This document shows positions 1 through 8,785 of a stretch of DNA of 64,000 nt, piece by piece. Where the stretch lies: assembly GCF_015477765.1 (NCBI RefSeq), contig NZ_JADLQQ010000007.1, positions 434,001 through 498,000 of the forward strand, given 5' to 3'. Position numbers and translations under genes: made by a program. The stretch's first letter is position 1; every line of letters starts with the position of its first letter. The notes under the pieces were generated by a model. It had not been told where the DNA came from and did no database searches. It worked only from the letters and a program-made list of their open reading frames with translations. This DNA comes from Nocardia transvalensis (GTDB lineage: Bacteria; Actinomycetota; Actinomycetes; Mycobacteriales; Mycobacteriaceae).

Positions 1-17
1 CGCTCCCCTCGGGAGCG
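1..17. terminator. hairpin, probable terminator of an upstream gene
   Basis: A 7-bp perfect stem (CGCTCCC / GGGAGCG) with a 3-nt loop sits at the very edge of the window. No U-tract follows. It is probably the 3' hairpin of a gene lying before the window. Confidence 0.4.
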
Positions 18-102
18 CGGCCCTTCCGCATTCCCGAGCCCGAGCCGGTGTCCCTCCCACGCAGGTCCCGGCGTGCACTTGGCCGGGACTGGCCGCTTGG
101 GC

Positions 103-108
103 TAGAAT
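103..108 (+). promoter_or_regulatory. -10 element of leaderless TetR gene
   Basis: TAGAAT lies exactly 6 nt before ATG at 115, so transcription should begin at the start codon. This favours ATG 115 over the in-frame TTG at 109. An imperfect palindrome (TGGCC-ATGC-GGCCA) overlaps the start codon and could be an autoregulatory operator. Confidence 0.6.
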
Positions 109-114
109 TTGGCC

Positions 115-744
115 ATGCGGCCAGAAAATAGTACGGAGGGCCAACGTCGGTCCTTCATCGAGGAGGCGCGGCGGCGGCAGATCATTGCGGCGGCGGTCGA
201 GGTGATCTCGGAGGTGGGGTACGGCAATGCGTCGCTGGCGCGGATCGCCGAGCGGGCGGGGATCTCCAAAGGGGTGATCTCCTACCACTTCGATGGCAAG
301 GACGATCTGATGACGCAGCTGGTGGTCCAGCTGTACATCCTCGGCGGCGAGTTCATGGCACCGGTGATCGAGGAGGCCGAGGGGCCTCGCGACAAGCTGC
401 TGGCCTACCTGGAATCGAATCTGCGCTTCATCGACGCCAACCGGAAGCACGTGGCCGCGCTCACCCAGGTCGTGATGAACCTTCGGAAGAACGACGGCAC
501 GCCGCGGTTCGCCTCCTCCGAGGGGGAGCGCGAAATCATCAAGCCGCTCATCGCTATTTTGGACGCGGGCCAGGACAGCGGCGAATTCGGCGACTTCGAT
601 CCGATCGTGATGGCCAAGGCGGTGCGCGATGTCGTCGACGGCGCTGCGGGACGCGCGATTCGGGAACCGGACTGGGACGTGCGGACCTACGCCACGCAAG
701 TGTGCCGGATGTTCGACCTGGCAACGAAAGGGAAGGACCAATGA
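115..744 (+). CDS. TetR/AcrR family transcriptional regulator
   Basis: This is a DNA-binding repressor of about 209 residues. The N-terminal helix-turn-helix is clear (ARIAERAGISKGVISYHF at about residues 43-60) and follows the usual RRQIIAAAVEVISEVGYGNAS opening of the family. The C-terminal ligand domain is generic, so the inducer cannot be named. Its stop overlaps the ATG of the membrane glycosyltransferase by 4 nt (ATGA). The two are therefore co-transcribed, and the regulator most likely controls itself and that gene. The start at 115 is chosen from the leaderless -10 element. Confidence 0.85.
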   Translation: MRPENSTEGQRRSFIEEARRRQIIAAAVEVISEVGYGNASLARIAERAGISKGVISYHFDGKDDLMTQLVVQLYILGGEFMAPVIEEAEGPRDKLLAYLESNLRFIDANRKHVAALTQVVMNLRKNDGTPRFASSEGEREIIKPLIAILDAGQDSGEFGDFDPIVMAKAVRDVVDGAAGRAIREPDWDVRTYATQVCRMFDLATKGKDQ

Positions 745-2264
745 GCACCGTGCTCGAAACCGGTGCACCGCAGCCGGAGACGCGCGGCGACCGGCCGCCG
801 TTCGCGATCGGCGGGGTGGCTGCGGTCGCCGTCGTGTCCGCGATCGCCCTGTTCGCCTCGATTGGCCGGTACGGATTCTTCGGTGACGAACTGTATTTCA
901 TCTCCGCCGGGCGCCGGCTCGCCGCGAGCTATGCCGACCAGGGGCCGCTGGCCCCGGCGATCGCGCGCCTGATGGATCTGATGGCCCCGGGTTCGCTGGT
1001 GGCCCAGCGCATACCGGCCGTCCTGATCACCCTCGCGGCGATCGTGATCAGCGCGCAGATCGCCCGGGAGTTCGGTGGTTCGCGACGGGCGCAGGTGCTG
1101 ACCGCTATTGCCTACGCCACCTCGCCGTTCCTGCTGGCTCAGGGAGCGCAGTTGTCCACCAATGCCGTCGATACCGCGCTGTGGGTGGTGATCGGCTGGC
1201 TGGTGATCCGGTGGGTGCGCACCCGGCAGGACATGCTGCTGCTGTGGGCGGGTGTGGTCACGGCGATCGATATGCAGGTGAAGTGGCTGGTCCCGTTCTT
1301 CTGGGCGGCGATCGCCGTCGGCGTGCTGGTCTTCGGCCCGCGCGAGCTGTTGCGCCGCCCGATGCTGTGGTGGGGCGCCGCACTGGTCGCGCTGACGATG
1401 CTGCCGAGCCTGTTCTGGCAGGCCCGGCACGGCTGGCCGCAGCTGGGCATGGGTGCCCAGGTGGCCGCGGAACAGTCCGCGATCGGCGGGCGGGTCACGT
1501 TCGTTCCGATGGCGCTGATCCTCGCCGGTGCCCTCGGCCTGCTGCTGCTGGCCTGCGGGATGTGGGCGCTGCTGCGCTGGGAACCGTTGCGCCCGTATCG
1601 GTTTCTAGGTCTGGTGCTGCCGCTGCTGATGCTGGCCTTCCTCGTCACCAACGGCCGGGCCTACTACGTGATCGGGTGCTATCCGGCGATCATCGGCGCC
1701 GGTGCCGTCTGGTGGGCCCATCGCGCGGTGCGGTGGCGGCGGATCGTGGCGGCGTCGGTGGTGGTCGTCTCGGTGATCACGGTAGCGTGGGCGCTGCCCT
1801 GGAAGCCGGAATCGCAGATTCCGTCGACCGACGACGAGACAGCCATCGGCATGGACCTGGGCACCTACGGCAAATTCGGCTGGACGGAACTGCGCGAGGC
1901 AGTCGCGGCCGCCTATCGCGCACTGCCGGAACCGGAGCGCGCTCGCGCGGTGATCGTCACCGACAATTACTGGCAGGCAGGCGCTCTGGATGTCGCGCGC
2001 GACGACTACGGTCTGCCCGCCGTCTACAGCCCCAACCGTGGTTTCGGTTACTTCGGCACCCCGCCGGACTCGGCGACGACGGTCCTGTGGGTCGGCGGCG
2101 AGGAAAGCGATATGCGCTCGCGATTCACCACCGTGACGGCGGTGGGCAGGGTGAACGCCCGCCTGGGCATCCCCGGAATCGTCCGTGACGTCACCCTCTG
2201 GCGCTGTGACGGCCCGATCCGCCCATGGTCGCAAGCATGGTCGGACATGCTGGGCCTGGGCTGA
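741..2264 (+). CDS. polytopic membrane glycosyltransferase, GT39/ArnT-like
   Basis: A protein of 507 residues with about ten hydrophobic segments. Near the N-terminus (about residues 47-75) it has GDELYFISAGRRLA followed by DQGPLAPAIARL, the acidic-loop signature of GT-C enzymes that use polyprenyl-phosphate sugars. The family moves a sugar from a lipid carrier to a protein or envelope acceptor on the outer face of the membrane. The acceptor cannot be read from sequence. The start is ATG 741, which overlaps the TetR stop; a longer reading frame upstream is not supported. A strong GC hairpin follows the stop. Confidence 0.8.
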   Translation: MSTVLETGAPQPETRGDRPPFAIGGVAAVAVVSAIALFASIGRYGFFGDELYFISAGRRLAASYADQGPLAPAIARLMDLMAPGSLVAQRIPAVLITLAAIVISAQIAREFGGSRRAQVLTAIAYATSPFLLAQGAQLSTNAVDTALWVVIGWLVIRWVRTRQDMLLLWAGVVTAIDMQVKWLVPFFWAAIAVGVLVFGPRELLRRPMLWWGAALVALTMLPSLFWQARHGWPQLGMGAQVAAEQSAIGGRVTFVPMALILAGALGLLLLACGMWALLRWEPLRPYRFLGLVLPLLMLAFLVTNGRAYYVIGCYPAIIGAGAVWWAHRAVRWRRIVAASVVVVSVITVAWALPWKPESQIPSTDDETAIGMDLGTYGKFGWTELREAVAAAYRALPEPERARAVIVTDNYWQAGALDVARDDYGLPAVYSPNRGFGYFGTPPDSATTVLWVGGEESDMRSRFTTVTAVGRVNARLGIPGIVRDVTLWRCDGPIRPWSQAWSDMLGLG

Positions 2265-2282
2265 CGACCCCCGTTCGCCCCG

Positions 2283-2306
2283 CCCCGGCGCCTGGCGGCG
2301 CCGGGG
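2283..2306 (+). terminator. GC-rich hairpin after the glycosyltransferase
   Basis: A 10-bp perfect stem (CCCCGGCGCC / GGCGCCGGGG) with a TGGC loop starts 18 nt after the stop codon. It lacks a U-tract, as is usual for actinomycete terminators. Confidence 0.6.
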
Positions 2307-2490
2307 GATTCGTGATGGCGCGGGGCGGGATTCGTGATCGTGGGCGCGGAAGTTGAGACACCGGACAGGAACTCGGTGTCGAGAGGTCGGATCGGGCCGC
2401 GGGTGTCGAGATCCCGCGCGGGGCCAGTGTCCGACGTCGGGCGGACCCGGTGTTGGGGTGTTGCGCGGGGTCGGGGATGACATCTGGACC

Positions 2491-2530
2491 GTCCGGTGAT
2501 GGGCGGCCTGGCAGAGGCCGCTTACCGGAC
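2491..2530. repeat. nested inverted repeat in a 339-bp gene-free stretch
   Basis: Outer arms GTCCGGT/ACCGGAC (2491-2497, 2524-2530) enclose inner arms GCGGCCT/AGGCCGC (2503-2509, 2515-2521) with a 5-nt loop. The surrounding 2265-2603 stretch has no credible gene. It also holds two copies of GGGATTCGTGAT near 2305 and 2328. Confidence 0.5.
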
Positions 2531-2552
2531 AGCGGGGCGGGAGGTTGGACCG

Positions 2553-2593
2553 CTGGCGGCCGACGTGTGCCGTTGGAGTGGGTCGGCCGCCAG
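2553..2593 (-). terminator. hairpin after the cyclophilin gene
   Basis: A 12-bp perfect stem (CTGGCGGCCGAC / GTCGGCCGCCAG) with a 17-nt loop lies about 10 nt downstream of the minus-strand cyclophilin stop. It probably terminates that gene. Confidence 0.6.
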
Positions 2594-2603
2594 TAGTTCC
2601 GGG

Positions 2604-3329
2604 TCAGTTGTGGGTGGTGACGGTCTGCAGGATGATGTCCGAGGTTGGGGAGCCGTCGCCGGAGTTGTCCTTGGTGCCGCCGGCGGCGATGTTCTGCAGG
2701 ACGTCCATGCCGCTGGCGATGCGGCCGAACGGGGTGTAGGCGGGTGGCAGTTTCGAATCGGAGTAGACGAGGAAGAACTGGCTGCCGTTGGTGTCGGGGC
2801 CCGAATTCGCCATGGCCACTGTTCCGGCGGGGTAGGTTGCGCCGGTGAGGTTTTCGTCGGCGATTTGATAGCCCGGAGTGCCGCTGCCGGTGCCGGTGGG
2901 GTCGCCGCACTGCAGCACGAAAATGCCCTCGGTGGTGAGGCGGTGGCAGCGGGTGTGGTTGAAATACTGTTCGCCGGACAGGAATACGAACGAGTTGACC
3001 GTGCGCGGCGCGTGGGCGGCATCCAGCGCCACGGTGATCGTGCCGCAGTTGGTCTGCAGGTCCGCGCTGTAGGTGGCGCTCGGGTCGATCGACATGGCGG
3101 GTTCGGCGGGCCACTGCTTCCCGTTGGGCTGGGCTTCGGCCGCGGTCATGCAGCCGGGGGCGGCGGTGTGCGCCGGGACGGGGGCCGCGACTGCCTGTCC
3201 GGTTACCGGGATCGCGATCGAGACACCGGCAGCGATGAGGGCCGAGCGCCGCAGCGCCTTGCGTGACTTGGGATTTCGGCGGGTCGGCGGGACGGGATCG
3301 AGCTGCGGGGTCTGCGGAACGCTCTGCAC
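2604..3329 (-). CDS. exported/membrane-anchored cyclophilin-type peptidyl-prolyl isomerase
   Basis: This 241-residue protein has a basic N-terminus, a hydrophobic segment at about residues 29-50 (signal peptide or anchor), then a cyclophilin fold. It keeps the catalytic arginine context (CHRLTTEGIFVLQCGDPTGTG begins near residue 131; the usual FHR is CHR here) and the GSQFFLVY strand. Cyclophilins interconvert prolyl cis/trans bonds, so this one should act on proteins outside the membrane. GTG at 3329 is chosen because AAGGAGG lies about 9 nt upstream. Cysteines near residues 60, 94, 132 and 143 could form extracytoplasmic disulfides. Confidence 0.85.
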   Translation of the reverse strand: MQSVPQTPQLDPVPPTRRNPKSRKALRRSALIAAGVSIAIPVTGQAVAAPVPAHTAAPGCMTAAEAQPNGKQWPAEPAMSIDPSATYSADLQTNCGTITVALDAAHAPRTVNSFVFLSGEQYFNHTRCHRLTTEGIFVLQCGDPTGTGSGTPGYQIADENLTGATYPAGTVAMANSGPDTNGSQFFLVYSDSKLPPAYTPFGRIASGMDVLQNIAAGGTKDNSGDGSPTSDIILQTVTTHN

Positions 3330-3537
3330 CGGCGTGAGCCTCCTTGATTCGGGCGCGCGGGATGATGTTGTCGGGCATCATTCCATGCCGGGCGCAGTAT
3401 GTGTCGGGAGAGCCCGCGAATCGATGCGGAAAAGCACGTTTGTCGCAAGCGCGACACCTTACAGTTGTGTCCGTGCAAGTTGCTCGTTGGTAACCACAGG
3501 CTCGGCGTCCAGCGCCGGGGGCGAGAACGGAGCAAGG

Positions 3538-3816
3538 ATGAAGCGCATTGCTATGGGAGTGGCGGGGGCCTGCGTCGCGGCATCGGCGTTGGGCGTCGCC
3601 GCGGCGGGCTCGGCGACGGCGGCGGTCCCCGCCGGTGTCTACTGCGCCGGACCGGTCTGTTTCAACAGCACCGCCGAACCGCAGATCGTGGCGGGCGTGG
3701 CGATCTGCCCCCTGACCGGGCCGCTGCCGGTCACCTGGCGGATCGAGCCCAGGAGCGTCGCGTCGCTGACAACGCAGTGCTCGGATGGGTCGGCACCCCG
3801 GGAAATTCAGTTCTGA
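3538..3816 (+). CDS. small secreted cysteine-containing protein, unknown function
   Basis: A 92-residue ORF with a clear Sec signal peptide (MKRIAMGVAGAC, then an Ala-rich core, likely cleavage after ATAA near residue 29). The mature part is about 60 residues with four cysteines (YCAGPVCF, ICPL, QCSD), suggesting two disulfides. A GGAGCAAGG ribosome site precedes the ATG. I do not recognise the family. It converges with the MocR gene across a 20-nt gap, and the 208-bp region upstream is shared with the divergent cyclophilin. Confidence 0.7.
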   Translation: MKRIAMGVAGACVAASALGVAAAGSATAAVPAGVYCAGPVCFNSTAEPQIVAGVAICPLTGPLPVTWRIEPRSVASLTTQCSDGSAPREIQF

Positions 3817-3836
3817 TGACGGTGCGGCGCAGGGGT

Positions 3837-5258
3837 TCAGACGCGCCGCACCCGCCGGTAGGTCGGCAGCGCGGTGGCCGCCGCGGCCAAATGGGCGGCC
3901 ACCGACCCGATATCGCCCTCGGGGAGGGCGGCAACGGTCACGCGCAGATGATCGCGGTCCGGGTGGTCGGTGACTTCGAACGGCCCGCCGGGGGCCGCCT
4001 TGATACCGGCGGCGGCGAGCGAGATCGTCGCGGCGTTCTCATCGGCGACCGGTAACCACAGGTTGATGCCGTCCGGCCGGGGCACGGTGAGGCCGTGGCG
4101 GGCCAACGCCTTACGCAGCGCCTCGCCGCGTGCGCGGTAGGTCGTTCGGGCGGTCGCCACCGCGGCACAGGCGCTCTCGTCGGTCAGCATGTGCAGCAGC
4201 ACGCGCTGCAACAGACGGCTGGTCCAGCCGGGCCCGAGCATGCGGCGCTCGATGACCGGATCGAGCACCTCGGCGGGCCCGCCCGCCACCGCCAGCCGCA
4301 GGTCGGCGCCGTGGGACTTCGAATAGGACCGGATGTGCACCGTGCGATCCGGCAGACAGGAGCCCAGCGAACGAGGCGGAGTATGCGCGATACCGGCGGC
4401 ATGGTCGTCCTCGATGACGAGAACGTCGCGGCCGGAAAGAATATCGGCCAACTCGCGGACTCGCCGCGTCGTCAGTGACGCACCCGTCGGATTCTGGGCC
4501 CTCGGCTGGAGCAGCAGCGCGGCCGGACTGTGAGCCTCCAGGGCGTCGGCGAGTTCGGTGGGTAGCAGGCCCGATTCGTCCATACCCACCGGAACCGGCC
4601 GAGCGCCCAGCCGCGCCAACAGGTCGAGAAACGGTGGGAAGCAGGGATTTTCGACGACGACGGTGTCGCCGAGCCGCACATGCACGGTGAGCAGCCGGTC
4701 GATCGCGTCGAGGGCCCCGTCGAGCACGGTGAAACGTTCGGAGCGGCAGGGCCAATCGGCGGCCACCGCCGATTGGAGTTCCGGCAGCATCGCCTCGCCG
4801 AGGTAGGTGGCCGACAGGTGGTCGATGGCGCCGTCGCGAGCCAGCACGCGCAGCGCGGCGGTGAGATCGGGCAGCAACTCCGGATCGGGCACACCGCGGG
4901 ACAGATCGATGCGGAACGCATCGTCCGAACGGGCGTGCAGGCGTTGATATCTCCCGATCGGCACGGCCGTCGTGGCCGGAGGCGCGGTGCCGACGAACGT
5001 GCCCGCCCGTCCCCTGGAGACGATCGCGCCGGTGGCGGCCAGCGCCCGCCACGCCTGATTCACCGTCGCGGGGGAGACCTTCAACTCGCGCGCCACCTCC
5101 CGCACGGTGGGCAGCCGAGTGCCGGGCGCCAGCTCGCCGCAGCGGACGGCGCGGCCGACCGCGGCCGCGATACCCGCCGCGGTGCGGTCGTCGAGATCGG
5201 CGATGACCGCCGCAGGGGTGACGGGCCCCGACACGGATTCGGCGGCGGTCGATGCCAT
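3837..5258 (-). CDS. MocR/GntR-type regulator with aminotransferase-fold domain
   Basis: About 473 residues. An N-terminal winged helix (about 25-92, TRLPTVREVARELKVSPATV) is followed by a fold-type I aminotransferase domain (about 110-460). The PLP lysine is visible in HIRSYSKSHGADLRLA (near residue 314), as are the QNPTG and IEDDHAAG motifs. MocR proteins sense PLP or amino compounds rather than catalyse transamination. It diverges from the pyrimidine-degradation operon, and two direct repeats in the shared promoter suit MocR binding, so it probably controls that operon. ATG 5258 is preferred over GTG 5261 because of its spacing from GGAG. Confidence 0.85.
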   Translation of the reverse strand: MASTAAESVSGPVTPAAVIADLDDRTAAGIAAAVGRAVRCGELAPGTRLPTVREVARELKVSPATVNQAWRALAATGAIVSRGRAGTFVGTAPPATTAVPIGRYQRLHARSDDAFRIDLSRGVPDPELLPDLTAALRVLARDGAIDHLSATYLGEAMLPELQSAVAADWPCRSERFTVLDGALDAIDRLLTVHVRLGDTVVVENPCFPPFLDLLARLGARPVPVGMDESGLLPTELADALEAHSPAALLLQPRAQNPTGASLTTRRVRELADILSGRDVLVIEDDHAAGIAHTPPRSLGSCLPDRTVHIRSYSKSHGADLRLAVAGGPAEVLDPVIERRMLGPGWTSRLLQRVLLHMLTDESACAAVATARTTYRARGEALRKALARHGLTVPRPDGINLWLPVADENAATISLAAAGIKAAPGGPFEVTDHPDRDHLRVTVAALPEGDIGSVAAHLAAAATALPTYRRVRRV

Positions 5259-5348
5259 CACGGGGTCTCCGTCGGTTCGATGATCACAGCGTCATTCTGC
5301 GGGGGTGCGGGCCGGTCGTTCGTCATCGGGGCCCAGGTTTTACCGATT

Positions 5349-5390
5349 CGAAACTGTTTCCTCGCCGAAGTAACACAACGAAACTGATTC
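5349..5390 (+). promoter_or_regulatory. paired direct repeats, probable MocR operator
   Basis: CGAAACTGTTTC (5349-5360) and CGAAACTGATTC (5379-5390) match at 11 of 12 positions and start exactly 30 bp apart, about three helical turns. They lie between the divergent MocR gene and the nitrilase gene, ending 20 bp before the latter. Known MocR regulators such as GabR and PdxR bind spaced direct repeats. Confidence 0.65.
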
Positions 5391-5410
5391 AGGGTGCAGA
5401 ATAACAAAGC

Positions 5411-6250
5411 ATGGCAATCGTTCGAGCGGCGCTCGTCCAGACCGACTGGACCGGCGACAAGGAGTCCATGATCAAGGCACACGAGGACTACGCACGGCAG
5501 GCCGCCGCGCAGGGTGCTCGGGTCATCTGTTTCCAGGAGTTGTTCTACGGGCCGTACTTCTGTCAGGTACAGGACACGAAGTTCTACGACTACGCCGAAT
5601 CCGTCCCCGGACCCACCACGGAACGCTTCGCCGCGCTGGCGAAGGAGCTGGGCCTGGTGATGGTGCTGCCGATGTACGAGCAGGAGCAGCCGGGGGTGCT
5701 GTACAACACGGCCGCGGTGATCGACGCGGACGGCAGCTATCTCGGCAAATACCGCAAACACCACATTCCGCAGGTGAAGGGGTTCTGGGAGAAGTTCTAC
5801 TTCCGGCCCGGCAATCTGGGCTGGCCGGTGTTCGACACCGCGGTCGGCCGGGTCGGGGTCTACATCTGTTACGACCGGCACTTCCCGGAGGGCTGGCGGG
5901 CGCTGGGCCTGGCGGGCGCCGAGATCGTGTTCAATCCCTCGGCGACCTCCCGGGGCCTGTCCGGATATCTGTGGCGGCTGGAGCAGCCGGCCGCGGCGGT
6001 GGCCAACGAGTACTACGTCGGGGCGATCAACCGCGTCGGCATCGAAAGCGACTACGGTGACGACGATTTCTACGGCACCAGCTACTTCGTCGATCCGGAG
6101 GGCAAGTTCGTGGGCGAGGTCGGTTCCGACTCCGCGCCCGAACTGATCGTCCGCGATCTGGACATGGACCTGATCAAGGTGGTGCGCGATCGCTGGGCCT
6201 TCTACCGCGACCGCCGCCCCGACGCCTACGGGTCGTTGGTGCAGCCGTGA
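5411..6250 (+). CDS. beta-ureidopropionase / N-carbamoyl amino acid hydrolase (nitrilase superfamily)
   Basis: A 279-residue carbon-nitrogen hydrolase with the full Glu-Lys-Cys triad: E43 (FQELFYG), K116 (YRKHHIP) and C153 (YICYDRHFPEGWR). The family hydrolyses N-carbamoyl-beta-alanine or related carbamoyl amino acids to the free amino acid, CO2 and ammonia. It is the first gene of the operon with dihydropyrimidinase 13 nt downstream, which supports the third step of reductive pyrimidine breakdown. No good Shine-Dalgarno sequence is visible before the ATG. Confidence 0.88.
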   Translation: MAIVRAALVQTDWTGDKESMIKAHEDYARQAAAQGARVICFQELFYGPYFCQVQDTKFYDYAESVPGPTTERFAALAKELGLVMVLPMYEQEQPGVLYNTAAVIDADGSYLGKYRKHHIPQVKGFWEKFYFRPGNLGWPVFDTAVGRVGVYICYDRHFPEGWRALGLAGAEIVFNPSATSRGLSGYLWRLEQPAAAVANEYYVGAINRVGIESDYGDDDFYGTSYFVDPEGKFVGEVGSDSAPELIVRDLDMDLIKVVRDRWAFYRDRRPDAYGSLVQP

Positions 6251-6263
6251 GTGAGGTGCAGTC

Positions 6264-7685
6264 ATGACACGCACGCTCGTTCGGGGCGGAACCGTGGTGT
6301 CCGCCACCGGGTCTCAGCTTCTCGACGTCCTGATCGACGGTGAAACCATTGCCGCGGTCGTGCAGCCGGGCACGCCGGTCTTCGGGGCGGACCCGGCCAC
6401 CCTCGCCGAGGTCGTCATCGACGCCACCGGCAAGTACGTCATCCCCGGCGGGGTGGACGGGCATACGCACATGCAGATGCCGTTCGGCGGCACCGAGGCA
6501 TCGGACACCTTCGAAACCGGCACTCGTGCGGCGGCTTTCGGTGGTACCACCACCATCGTCGACTTCGTGGTGCAGACACCGGGGGTGCGGGTGCAGGACG
6601 CGCTGGCGTCCTGGCACCAGAAGGCCGCCGGGCAGTGCGCGATCGACTACGGCTTCCATCAGATCATCGGCGACGTCACCGACGAATCGCTGAAGGGGAT
6701 GGCCGAATTGGTGGCCGAGGGCGTCACCAGCTTCAAGCTGTTCATGGCCTACCCGGGGGTGTTCTACTCCGACGACGGCAAGATCCTGCGGGCCATGCAG
6801 ACCAGCGCCGACCTCGGCGCGCTGTTGATGATGCACGCGGAGAACGGCATCGCCATCGACGTGCTGGTCGCGCAGGCGCTGCAGCGCGGCGACACCGCAC
6901 CGTACTTCCACGGCACGACACGGCCGTGGCAGCTGGAGGAGGAGGCCACCCACCGCGCGATCATGCTCGCGCAGGTGACCGGCGCCCCGCTGTACGTGGT
7001 GCACGTGTCGGCCAAGCAGGCCCTCGAACAGATCGCGCAGGCACGCGGCCAGGGGCTCAACGTCTTCGGCGAGACCTGCCCGCAGTATCTGTACCTGTCG
7101 TTGGAGGAGCAGCTGGGCGCGCCGGGTTTCGAGGGTGCGAAGTGGGTGTGCTCGACGCCGTTGCGGGCGCGCGCCGAGGGGCATCAGGACGAGCTGTGGC
7201 GCTATATCCGCACCGGTGATGTCGCCTCCGTCGCCACCGATCACTGCCCCTTCTGCATGAAGGATCAGAAGGAGATGGGCATCGGCGATTTCAGCAAGAT
7301 CCCCAACGGGATCGGCGGGGTCGAGCACCGGATGGATCTGATGTTCCAAGGGGTGAAGGACGGCCGGATCTCGCTGGAACGCTGGGTGGAGGTGTGCTGC
7401 ACCGAACCGGCGCGGATGTTCGGCATGTATCCGCGCAAGGGCGTGATCAGCCCGGGCGCCGACGCCGACATCGTGGTGTACGACCCCGACGGGCACACCA
7501 GCATCGGCCTCGGCAAGACCCATCACATGAATATGGACTACTCGGCCTACGAGGGTTTCGAGATCGACGGCCACGTCGACACGGTGCTCTCGCGCGGCCG
7601 GGTAATCGTCGACGACGGCCGGTATCTGGGCAGCACGGGCCACGGCCGGTTCGTGCCGCGCGGGCTGTCGAGCAATCTCATCTGA
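6264..7685 (+). CDS. hydA: dihydropyrimidinase (hydantoinase)
   Basis: A 473-residue cyclic amidohydrolase. Metal-site features are complete: H67 and H69 (DGHTHMQMPF), the lysine expected to be carboxylated, K158 (TSFKLFMAYPG), MHAENG, HVSA and ATDHCPF. It opens the dihydropyrimidine or hydantoin ring to the N-carbamoyl amino acid that the preceding hydrolase cleaves. It starts at ATG 6264 and leads directly to the LLM gene (23-nt gap). Confidence 0.92.
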   Translation: MTRTLVRGGTVVSATGSQLLDVLIDGETIAAVVQPGTPVFGADPATLAEVVIDATGKYVIPGGVDGHTHMQMPFGGTEASDTFETGTRAAAFGGTTTIVDFVVQTPGVRVQDALASWHQKAAGQCAIDYGFHQIIGDVTDESLKGMAELVAEGVTSFKLFMAYPGVFYSDDGKILRAMQTSADLGALLMMHAENGIAIDVLVAQALQRGDTAPYFHGTTRPWQLEEEATHRAIMLAQVTGAPLYVVHVSAKQALEQIAQARGQGLNVFGETCPQYLYLSLEEQLGAPGFEGAKWVCSTPLRARAEGHQDELWRYIRTGDVASVATDHCPFCMKDQKEMGIGDFSKIPNGIGGVEHRMDLMFQGVKDGRISLERWVEVCCTEPARMFGMYPRKGVISPGADADIVVYDPDGHTSIGLGKTHHMNMDYSAYEGFEIDGHVDTVLSRGRVIVDDGRYLGSTGHGRFVPRGLSSNLI

Positions 7686-7708
7686 GTGAACGGAATGGAG
7701 TGTGGCCC

Positions 7709-8746
7709 ATGGACATCGGTGTGGTGCTGCAATGCAGCCCGCCCGCGTCACGGGTGGTGGAATTGGCGAGACTGGCCGAGACGCACGGCTTTTCGCACGT
7801 ATGGACCTTCGATTCCCATCTACTGTGGCTGGAACCGTACGTCATCTACAGCCAGATCCTGGCCGCGACCCGCAAGATCGTGGTCGGGCCGATGGTGACC
7901 AATCCGTCCACCCGGGACTGGACGGTGACGGCGTCGACATTCGCGACGCTCAACGAGATGTTCGGCAACCGGACGGTGTGCGGCATCGGCCGCGGCGACT
8001 CGGCGGTGCGCACCCAGGGCGGACGGCCGAACACCCTGGCCGCCCTGCGCGAATCCGTCGGAGTGATCCGGGAATTGGGCAACGGGCGCAGCGCCCGCGT
8101 CGGTGACACCGTGATGCAGTTCCCGTGGGCGCGCACGTCCCGGCTCGAGGTGTGGGTCGCCGGATACGGGCCGAAGGCATTGGATCTGACCGGCGAGGTC
8201 GCCGACGGGTTCATCCTGCAACTCGCCGACCCGGACATCACGGCGTGGACCATCGCGCGGGTGCGGGCCGCGGCCGAGCGGGCGGGCCGGGACCCGGCGG
8301 AGGTGACGATCTGCGTGGCCGCTCCCGCCTACATCACCGACGGCTCGGTGGCGGCGCTCAAACATGCGCGCGAGCAGTGCCGGTGGTTCGGCGGCATGGT
8401 CGGTAACCACGTCGCCGACATCGTGGCGAAATACGGTGCCGACAGCGAGGTTCCGGCCGCGCTGACCGACTACATCGCGGGCCGGACGGGGTACGACTAC
8501 AACCAGCACGGCCGCGCCGGGAACACCCACGCCGATTTCGTGCCCGACGCCATCGTCGACCGGTTCTGCATTCTGGGCTCGCCCGAGGACCACGTGGCCC
8601 GGCTGCGGGAACTGGAAGCCCTCGGCGTCGATCAGTTCGCGGTCTACCTGCAGCACGACCACAAGTCCGCGACGCTCGAGGCGTACGGAGAATCGGTGCT
8701 CCCGCACCTGACCCGTCCGATCACCGCCACCGCGAGCGCCACCTGA
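7709..8746 (+). CDS. LLM-class flavin-dependent oxidoreductase (TIGR03842-like)
   Basis: A 345-residue luciferase-like TIM-barrel protein beginning MDIGVVLQCSPPASRVVELA, with the family phrases TFDSHLLWLEPYVIYSQILA and GIGRGDSAVRT. The family is annotated as F420- or FMN-dependent oxidoreductases, and this subgroup is often found beside dihydropyrimidinase genes. No classical dihydropyrimidine dehydrogenase is present, so this enzyme may supply a redox step of the pathway; that is inference. ATG 7709 is chosen because it matches the family N-terminus. The GGAATGGAG tract upstream is a plausible ribosome site. Confidence 0.8.
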   Translation: MDIGVVLQCSPPASRVVELARLAETHGFSHVWTFDSHLLWLEPYVIYSQILAATRKIVVGPMVTNPSTRDWTVTASTFATLNEMFGNRTVCGIGRGDSAVRTQGGRPNTLAALRESVGVIRELGNGRSARVGDTVMQFPWARTSRLEVWVAGYGPKALDLTGEVADGFILQLADPDITAWTIARVRAAAERAGRDPAEVTICVAAPAYITDGSVAALKHAREQCRWFGGMVGNHVADIVAKYGADSEVPAALTDYIAGRTGYDYNQHGRAGNTHADFVPDAIVDRFCILGSPEDHVARLRELEALGVDQFAVYLQHDHKSATLEAYGESVLPHLTRPITATASAT

Positions 8747-8785
8747 GCGATCGACGGGATTCCTAACACCAGAAGGGACTTCGCA

